From the NCBI GenBank assembly GCA_933228675.1, contig OW121742.1, positions 33,770,718-33,834,717 on the forward strand: DNA of 64,000 bases. The letters run 5' to 3'. Positions 56,575 through 64,000 of the stretch are shown here, piece by piece; within the stretch, counting starts at the first letter, position 1, and each line of letters begins with the position of its first letter. The translations under genes were made by a program, and so were the position numbers. The stretch is from Stomorhina lunata. Taxonomy: Eukaryota > Arthropoda > Insecta > Diptera > Rhiniidae. Under the pieces are notes generated by a model that was not told the DNA's origin, did not search any database, and saw nothing but the letters and a program-made list of their open reading frames with translations.

Positions 56575-57530
56575 CCCTGGTTTACTGAAAAAGGGCTACC
56601 ACCCAAGTTAGGTCGTTTCCCGAGTTTTTATATTATTATAAGGGTATTATAAGTTTGTGCTGATGTATGTAACGCGTGGAAATATTTGTCTTAGACCTTT
56701 TAGTATACCAATAGGCTTAGAATCACTTTCTAAGTCGATTTAGCGATGTCCGTCCGTCCGTCCGTCTGGCTGGCTGGCTGGACCCCCATGTAAACCTTGT
56801 AATCAAACTACAGGTCGCAATTCTAAAGATAATTTGATGAAATTTGCCACAGATCATTTCTTGGATAATGGGACCATGGCTGTTGAAATTCGTCAAAATC
56901 GATCCATTATTTATGGTACCTCCCATAAGTCCCACTTCCCGGAATTGATATATTGGCCACAATTATCAATATTTTTTCATGAAATTTAAACGGAATACTG
57001 CTTATGTAAACTAAAATCACTGTACCAAATTTCGTTGACCATAGCTCCCATACAAACTTTTCTTTAAAAACGCACTAAATGAGACAAAAATCACTAAAAC
57101 GCTCGTTAATCTGAAGATAATGGGAATTTTAAGCTTATTTTTTGCATACATAATTTGTAACAACTGTAATCAATTTGCCAAATTTCGAGATAATCGGTCC
57201 ACATTTGACCCTAGCTCTCATACAGGCCCAAATGTCGGAAGCAGCTTTAATATATAAGTTTTGAGAAAATGTTTGTATGAAGGCAAAATTTAGCAAATAT
57301 TTGTCTTTATACAGGAAAAAGAACCCTAGTGGTGAAGGGTATCGTTTGGTCGGTCTTGACCGACTATAGCACTTTCTTACTTGTTTTTTTAGTGTATCAT
57401 AGTATAATAGGTATAAGAAATATCAGAGCATCTAAGGAAAACCTTGGGCTTAATCGACGAGTTCAATATCGATCGAAAACTGAGACTTTTAAGCTAATAT
57501 TTTGTAAAATACCTTAGGGATTTTTCAAAT
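56575..57530 (+). repeat. Dispersed repeat, second copy, split by an insertion
   Basis: The left part, 56,575-56,631 (ACCCAAGTTAGGTCGTTTCC), and the right part, 57,388-57,530 (ATAAGAAATATCAGAGCATC, ATCGATCGAAAACTGAGACT), are adjacent in the copy at 56,170-56,490. The 755 bp between them is a foreign element. Confidence 0.7.
56632..57386 (-). mobile_element. Dispersed 0.75-kb element, inverted copy
   Basis: Reverse-complement relative of 59,062-59,845. On the plus strand it runs from AAGGGTATTATAAG through GTCCGTCCGTCCGTCTGG and TGGGACCATGG to GACCGACTATAGCACTTTC. The boundaries are given by the split repeat around it. No coding capacity. The GTCGGTC..GACCGAC hairpin at one end parallels the TTCGG..CCGAA hairpin of the 7,970 element. 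Confidence 0.78.
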
Positions 57531-57889
57531 AGCAAAAGAAGAAGGGTAAAGGTACAAGGCGGTCGTAGTATTGCCAGTACATAAAATGTGCGTTTGTTTA
57601 CAAAAATATTCATATAAAAATATATTTGAGTAGGATATAATTAAGTCTGGCAGCACTGAAAAAATCTGCCGCGCGGAAAAGTAAAACAAAGTTCTACTTT
57701 TTCCCATGGCCGCTTCAAATTTGACAAATCAAAAAACAGCTGATTGCCGCGTGCATTGGCCTTCTACTTTAAGTTTTTCGAAAAGCTCCTAACACTTATC
57801 GGTTAAAGATTATGGGGTAAAACTTGATGTATATATCGGTCATAGCTGACCAGTCAGTCAGCTCATGTGGATATCAATGCCAATTGTCA
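57531..57889. other. Gene-free spacer
   Basis: No supported gene. CAGCTGATTGCCGCGTGCATTG at 57,738 is locally G+C-rich, but nothing recognisable follows from it. Confidence 0.45.
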
Positions 57890-58265
57890 GCAGTTCGAGA
57901 TTTGTCAGTTTTAGGAAGAATAAGCTGTTTTGGAATGACGAGGCAGTTTTAGGATGACTCAGCTATAAATCAGCAGTTTAAGGATGACTCAACAGTTTGA
58001 GGATGACTCAGCAATTTTAAGACGAGACAACAGTTTAAGGATGACTTAGCAGTTTAAAGATGACTCAGCTATTTTATAATGACTCTGTTTTAGAGTGAGT
58101 TATGATGACTCTGCAGTTTTAGTATGACTTAGCAGTGTAAAAAAAAAATTGCTTAAAATTTGTAAGAATTCCGAACGGTATCGTTGAGCCAGTAGTTTTA
58201 GGATGACTCAACTATTATTACTGAGCTGTTTCAGGATGACTCAACAATTTTAAAATAAATTACTT
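57890..58265. repeat. Minisatellite with TGACTCAGC motifs, copy 2
   Basis: About 15 diverged units of AGGATGACTCAGCAGTTTA type. Three have perfect TGACTCAGC and the others read TGACTCAAC, TGACTTAGC or TGACTCTGC. Flanks resemble those of 53,575-53,790, so the two are dispersed copies and not independent expansions. Confidence 0.78.
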
Positions 58266-59061
58266 AATGTCTCTTAAACTTTAGAGCGGGTTGCCTAACT
58301 ATAGAGAAAACCCAAAGTCTTCCTTCAGTAAAGATTTACCCCATATTTCACAAACCAATTATTATATTATCAAAGGCTTCTTGTAGAAATTTTTTATGTG
58401 AAATTTGAATTATAAGCTTGTCATAGTTTTTTTTTTTTGTTGACTACGAATTAAGGGGTTAACTTTATTGGAATCGATACATATTTTCTTCCTAATATCA
58501 ATCAATAAATTTTTCATAGATTTGGCAATAATAGTTATTATTATTATTATTTAAATTCAAGACAAGTAAAATTTACCAATGATCTACTGAAATTATGACC
58601 AAAAATTAAAATTTTTTCGAAATTCGACGTTTTAAAATCGCAGGTTTGTCTAAACGGTTCATGATATCGACATAAGTTTTTTGAGTTTTGTGCTGTCATT
58701 TGTTTGTTTTAACATACTGATGAGCAAATTCTAAATTTGTAATATTTGTTGAACAAAATTTTCAAAAAATTAAAAAATAAGTTTCGAAACCGGCCTAAGA
58801 AAAATGTGCCACATTCCGGTATGAAAAAAATATATAAATGTTATTATATTTAAACGAAATATTTTTAATATTTTTTGAATGATATTATTTTACATATTTT
58901 CCGGCCTCCAAATCGCAAGACATCAAAAAAAAAGTTTGGTTCAAATCGGAATTTAAAATTGTTAAAATAAAATTTGAATTTAAAATTGTTAAAATATTTT
59001 AAAAAAGGTACTCGAAATTTCAAGTTCTTATTGTTATATTTAAACGAAAATTAAATAAGTA
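58266..59061. other. Gene-free spacer
   Basis: A+T-rich sequence with a small TTA-type microsatellite near 58,530. No supported exon or element. Confidence 0.5.
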
Positions 59062-59845
59062 AGAAAGTGCTATAGTCGGTCAAGCCCGACCATACGATAC
59101 CCTTCACTACTAAGGCAAATGGTGTTTTTTTTTTCTGTGTAAAGACAAATATTTTCTAAATTTTGCCATCACACAAACATTTTTTCAAAATTTATATATT
59201 TAAGCTGCTTTTGTCATTTGAACTTATATGAGAGCTAGGATCAAATGTTGACCAATTATCTCGAAATCTGGCAAATTGATTACAATTTACAAAAATTATG
59301 TAAACTTAAAATTTTCATTATCCTAAGATTTATGAGCGTTTAAGAGATTTTTGTCTCATTTAGTGAGTTTTTACAGAAGAGTTTGTATGGGAGCTATGGT
59401 CAAATGTGGACCAATTTCAATGAAATTTGGTACAGTGGTTTTGGTTTATATAAGCAGTATTTGTTTTAAATTTCATGAACAAATATTGATATTTGTGGCC
59501 AAAATATTAATTTCGAGAAGTGGGACCTATGGGAGCTAAAATTAATAATGAACAGATTTTAACGAATTTCAACAGCCGTGGTCCCACTATCAAACAAATG
59601 ATCTGTGCCAAATTTCATGAAATCATCTTTAGAATTACGACTTTTACTTTGATTACAAGTCTTACATGGGGGTCCAGCCAGCCATCCAGACGGACGGACT
59701 GACATCGCTAAATCGACTCAGAAAGTGATTCTAAGCCTATTGGTGTACTAAAAGTTGGGTCTAAGACAAATATTTCTATGCGTTACATACATTAGCACAA
59801 TCTTATAATACCCTTTCCACCTATGGTGGTGAAGGTTATAAAAAA
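59062..59845 (+). mobile_element. Dispersed 0.75-kb element, direct copy
   Basis: The left end GTGCTATAGTCGGTCAAGCC continues into CGACCATACGATAC and forms a small hairpin. The right end is ACCTATGGTGGTGAAGGTTA. It is full-length relative to the inverted copy at 56,632-57,386 by eye. Short plus-strand frames inside it are chance. Its centre is also found inside the pogo-like MITE. Confidence 0.78.
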
Positions 59846-61140
59846 TCTTTCAAAGACGCCAGTAATTACATTTCTATACAAATTAACCCTTGCGTACCCA
59901 CGTGTTAAGCTTGGAAACTATTTAGAGCGTGTGGGTTAATCTGTTTCAAAATGTGTTTAAAAGTGCCTTTGAACGTTTTTTTAAATTTTTAATAAAATAT
60001 AACAATAAAAACAATTAATTCCTAGTACCTACATTGTAGGTTTAATCCTAATATTAATAGCGTCTTTATCTGCGTATGAGTAATAGTATAACAATCATAC
60101 GCTCCATCTCAATTATTCAAAAGCGAAATTTAATAAAAGTTTGTAGGACAATAACAATAAAGACAGCTTTAAAAGCCTTTACTATGATTTAATTAATTAA
60201 TAAATATTCTTTAGCCTCTGGCCAGATGACCTGACTTTTGATAAATCTTTTTTTCCTTCAACATGTCTGTTACTTTTTTTTTGATACTCCATCGGCTCAG
60301 TACCTTTATGAAGCTGCTGCAGCTTCTGTTGTTGTTGCTGTTGTTGTTGCCTTTATTATTGTTACTATTATTGTTGAGTGACAGTGAATATTGCCGGATA
60401 ACTGACATGTTGACTTATGTCGCATATCAGATAGACATTGGTTGTGCTTTTTTTCCTGTTATTTTTGTTTATATTTTTATTATTTCCTCTTTCCTCTTGA
60501 CTATTTTGTTGTACTTCACAGTCAACACATGTGTAACATATGTATGTATGTCTGAATGATTGTGAAATTCTATACGTAAATGTACATCCTTTACGCAAAT
60601 TTCTCACTTTATTTATTTATTTTATTTTTTTTTTTTTTTGTTTTTGATTTAAACAAATAAAATGCAACCATTTCATACCAAATTGTTTTCATAGGCTGTG
60701 ACTTTTAATGGGCATTTGCTATAAAAATACCAAACGAAATGGTCATACTGACCCATTTCCCTATTTTGAAACATCGCATCAGATTCAACAGCCAAGAAGT
60801 CCGTAGAGTCGTGATGTGACATTAAATCTGAATTTTGTATCTACACACGTGTATTGTGGCTGCTCGTTATGCGGTATGTTTTGGTAGCAGACAACATGCA
60901 ACAACAACAACAACAACAATCCTGGCAAATTTTATGTTGTTGTATTTTTACCAGGACAATGAAGTCAACTCTGTCAGTTTCAATTGAATTTGATTTAAAC
61001 TGTTTGCTATGTAGTGCATTTAAATGTCAATCATATTAAATAGTTTATGTTTTATTATAACATTTTCATAAAACTGATGAGGGAAGTAAACATTTTTTAT
61101 TGCAATAAAAATTTTGTATGGAAAATATGAAAACGAAAAA
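59846..61140. other. Gene-free region with short microsatellites
   Basis: It holds a TTG/TTA-rich microsatellite at 60,325-60,385 and an ACA/CAA repeat at 60,898-60,926. The Leu-rich, Asn-rich and Gln-rich reading frames here are microsatellite translations. No exon of axo is identifiable, although this is presumably still its intron. Confidence 0.55.
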
Positions 61141-61144
61141 AAAC

Positions 61145-62280
61145 TGCACTCAAAAAATTGTTCATTAAAAAATTTCTGTAGAAAATTATTCATTAAAAAA
61201 ATTGTAACGAAAAATTTGTATAGAAAAATTTTTACTAAATAATTTCTATTGAAAAATTTTCATTTAAAAATTTCTATAGCAAATTTTTCATAAAAAATTT
61301 CTATAAAAATTTTCATTTAAAAATTTCTTTATAAAATTTTTATAAAGAGAATTTTTCATTAAAAAATTTCTATAGAAAATTGTTCACTAAAAAATTTGTA
61401 AAGGAAATTTGTTATAAAAAATTCATTAAACATTTTTTCAAGAAAATTTTCCGTTAATAAATTTATATTTCATTAAAAAATTTCCATAATAAATGTTTCA
61501 TGAACACTTCCTAAAGATATTTTTCATTAAAAAATCTCATTAGAATATACTTTATTATAAAAATTGTTCAATATAAAATTTTTCATTACAAAAATTTTAA
61601 AATATAATATTTTTCATTATGAAAAACTTAATATAGAAAGTGTTTCTTTATAAAAAAAATTCTATGAAAATTGTTTATTAAAAATTTTCTATAGAAAATT
61701 TTTCCTTAAAAAATTTCTATATAAAATTTTTCCTTAAAAAATTTCTATAGAAAATTTTTCATAAAAAAAATTTTTATAAAAGATTATTCATTAAAAATTT
61801 CTAAAGAAAATATTTCATGAAAAAAAATCTAAAAAATTAAAAATTTTTTTAAAAAATTTTTAAAGAAAAGTTTATAGAGAAAAACTTTTCATTTAAAATT
61901 TTTATAGGAAATTTTACATTCAAAAATTTCTATAGAAAATTTTTAATTAAAAAAAATTTTATAAAAAACTTATCATTAAAAATAGTTTGTATAAAAACAT
62001 TTTCTTTCAAAAATTTCTTAAGAAATTTATATACAATTTTTTTTTATTAAAAAATTTCTATAGAAAATTTTTCACTAAACAATTTCTATAGAACATTTTT
62101 CATAAAAAAATTTCAATCGAAAATTTTTCATTTAAAAATTTCTTTGGAAAAATTTTCTTTCAAAAATTTCTATAGAAAATTTTTAATAAAAAAATGCTTA
62201 TAGAAAATTTTTAATAAAAAAATTTCTACAGAAAATTTTTCCTTAAAAATACAGAGAAAAATGTTTCATTCAAATTTTAA
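61145..62280. repeat. 28-bp A+T satellite
   Basis: Diverged units of about 28 bp with CATTAAAAAATTTCTATAGA plus AAATTTTT. The core TTTCTATAGAAA is self-complementary, as in the other arrays. Confidence 0.9.
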
Positions 62281-62284
62281 AAAA

Positions 62285-62830
62285 ATTTTAAGGTCGAAAG
62301 TGTTTTCTATAAAAAAGCTGGAAAAGTTTTCTATAGAAAAGTTGAAGGTGGGAAGAGTTTTCTATAGAATAGCTGAAGGTAGGAAGAGTTTTCTATAGAA
62401 AAGTTGAAGGTGGGAAGAGTTTTTAATAGAAAAGTTGAATGTGGGAAGAGTTTTCTATAGAAAAGTTGAAGGTGGGAAGAGTTTTCTATAGAAAAGTTGA
62501 AGGTGAGAAGAGTTTTCTATAGAAAAGTTGAAGGTGGGAAGAGTTTTCTATAGAAAAGTTGAAGGTGGGAAGAGTTTTCTATAGAAAAGTTGAAGGTGGG
62601 AAGAGTTTTCTATAGAAAAGTTGAAGGTGGGAAGAGTTTTCTATAGAAAAGTTGATGATGGGAAGAGTTTTCTATAGAAAAGTTAAAGGTGGGAAGAGTA
62701 TTCTATAGAGAAGTTGAAGGTGGGAAGAGTTTTCTATCGAAAAGTTGAAATGATGAAGGGGGAATAAGTTCTATATAGAAATGTTGAAGGTGGGAAGAGT
62801 CTGCTATAAAAAAGTTGAAGTAAAAAGATT
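62285..62830. repeat. 31-bp satellite with a G-rich segment
   Basis: About 17 copies of a 31-bp unit, GAAGAGTTTTCTATAGAAAA plus GTTGAAGGTGG, regular at 62,460-62,640. It abuts the 28-bp array and keeps the TTTTCTATAGAAAA core, but half of the unit is now GTTGAAGGTGGGAAGAG, unlike every other array here. Confidence 0.95.
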
Positions 62831-64000
62831 TCCTATAGGAAAGTTAAAGGTTTACAAATTTTTCGTGAAGTAAATTTTTAATGGCTATAGTTTTCAATAC
62901 AATTTTATGTTCCTTAACAATCTTAGAATTTCATTTTCTAAATTAATGTTAATTAATTTTGAAACTTTTTCCTTATCAATTTTTTTTCAACTTTAGTATT
63001 TAAAATTAAAGGAACTTCTATTTAATAAATAAAAACTTTCTCTTTGGCAAAATATATTTTTTCTTAAATACTTTTTTTATAAAAAAAAACGTGAAGAAGT
63101 TTTTTCAAATAGTTTTTGTATTACAAGTGCATTCATTCTAATTATGTTAAACTGAGATTAGATTAGTTACTCAAGCTGAAAGTGAAAACTTTAACAAAAA
63201 AAAAATGCACTAACAATTTACTTAATAAAATCATAGAAAATTTAAGCACAACTTTCAAAAAGTAATCCCATTAACCATTTATGAATTAAGAACTGAACAG
63301 GTTTACTTTTGCTACTTAATACCAATATTGAACTCAGCCACTAGCTACTGTCGTAAGTTAATAGTTTCATCAATATTTCAACTGCAAACATTAATCTAAA
63401 CAGATAAAGCAATTAATTTAGGTTTACTAAACTCTCGGTTTATTGGGTTCCTTCATAGGTCACTATTTCATGAGTGAAATAAAATAGGACCACACACATT
63501 TATTCACTCATTCATATATGATGGAACAATTTGTATACGTGTTAGTTTATTTGGTAAAAAATAATATAATCTACTACCGACTGTGGCGCATGATGAAGTC
63601 TCCTTGTAAACTATGGCCTGGCCCCTTAGCCCACGTGTGCAATTCGTTAGATAAGAAAAAAGTAGAAACACTTTTTGTTCTCGGAACTTTTTTGTTGTTG
63701 CAAATTGCTATGATGTTTTTAGCTGGTTAAGGGCAGCAACAACATTTGTATGTAAGTGGAAACTAGTGCAACAACAATGATTACCCGAAAAAAATATGTG
63801 TAACATGTACGAAGAGTCTAAATACGTTAAAGTTTCTGTGGAAACCAACAAAATCCATAGTAAGATGAAACATGAATATGAAGTGTTATTAACAAAAGTT
63901 TTTTATTGGATAATGGGACCGACCAACTAGATCATAAGATATTATGTAAATGAATTTTTATCAAACATCTTTCTATAGAAAATTTATGACAAAAAATTTT
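62831..64000. other. Gene-free right end
   Basis: A+T-rich unique sequence to the edge of the window. Satellite-like TTTCTATAGAAAATTT reappears at 63,970-64,000 and may begin another array. The small frame at 63,518-63,730 has no recognisable domain and no exon support. Confidence 0.5.

Noticed and set aside
60211..60607. Asn-rich and Leu-rich frames on both strands
   Set aside because: Translations of the TTG/TTA microsatellite at 60,325-60,385.
63518..63730. 70-residue plus-strand frame as a later axo exon or a membrane protein
   Set aside because: No laminin-G, EGF or other neurexin-like pattern, no fitting splice phase, and only chance hydrophobic runs.

Overview
The window looks like nuclear DNA of a higher fly, most likely a calyptrate such as a blowfly. 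The reasons are very high A+T, GT..AG introns of 57-80 bp beside multi-kilobase ones, an axotactin-like gene, and dispersed repeats of the kind common in brachyceran genomes. No bacterial operons, CRISPR arrays, rRNA genes or functional tRNA genes are visible. Everything is read by eye, so repeat boundaries are approximate to tens of bases, while splice sites and the ribozyme core are given to the base.

Layout. 1-7,720: A+T-rich satellite of 29-bp monomers, part of it organised as a 289-bp higher-order repeat, with two copies of a 145-bp non-satellite island. 7,970-15,710: a graveyard of mobile elements, comprising a 1.8-kb dispersed element, a broken LINE reverse transcriptase between inverted repeats, a decayed mariner transposase, and a 1.1-kb insertion with tandem 457-bp units carrying hammerhead-ribozyme cores. 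17,541-20,550: two very homogeneous arrays of 12-bp and 10-bp units. 22,895-24,330: a 29-bp array. 24,597-29,473 (minus): a five-exon secreted fibrinogen-domain gene with one premature stop and a large satellite-filled intron. 30,235-35,415: more satellite. 36,150-38,215: a diverged tandem repeat whose units keep an octamer-type ATATTTGCATAT core. 38,555-51,596 (plus): five consecutive exons of an axotactin (axo) orthologue coding for a signal sequence, an Asn-rich stretch, a Kunitz domain, a laminin-G domain and an EGF-like module. The gene continues past the window through an intron longer than 12 kb. 51,639-52,678 (minus): an intronless CFAP97D1-like plus cyclophilin-like gene nested antisense in that axo intron. 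52,855-64,000: an 11-bp array, TGACTCAGC-rich minisatellites, a pogo-like MITE, an inverted pair of 0.75-kb elements, and 28-bp and 31-bp arrays.

How the parts relate. Only axo, the nested CFAP97/cyclophilin gene and the broken fibrinogen-domain gene look protein coding. Axo is expected to act as a secreted glia-to-axon protein, the nested gene is probably a sperm or cilium protein, and the fibrinogen-domain gene would have been a secreted lectin-like protein. About a third of the window is one superfamily of short satellites, most of which share the self-complementary core TTTTCTATAGAAAA or relatives of it. These sit in axo introns, in the fibrinogen-gene intron and between genes, so they drive much of the intron length. 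The most novel candidate is the hammerhead-bearing tandem insertion at 13,469-14,593.
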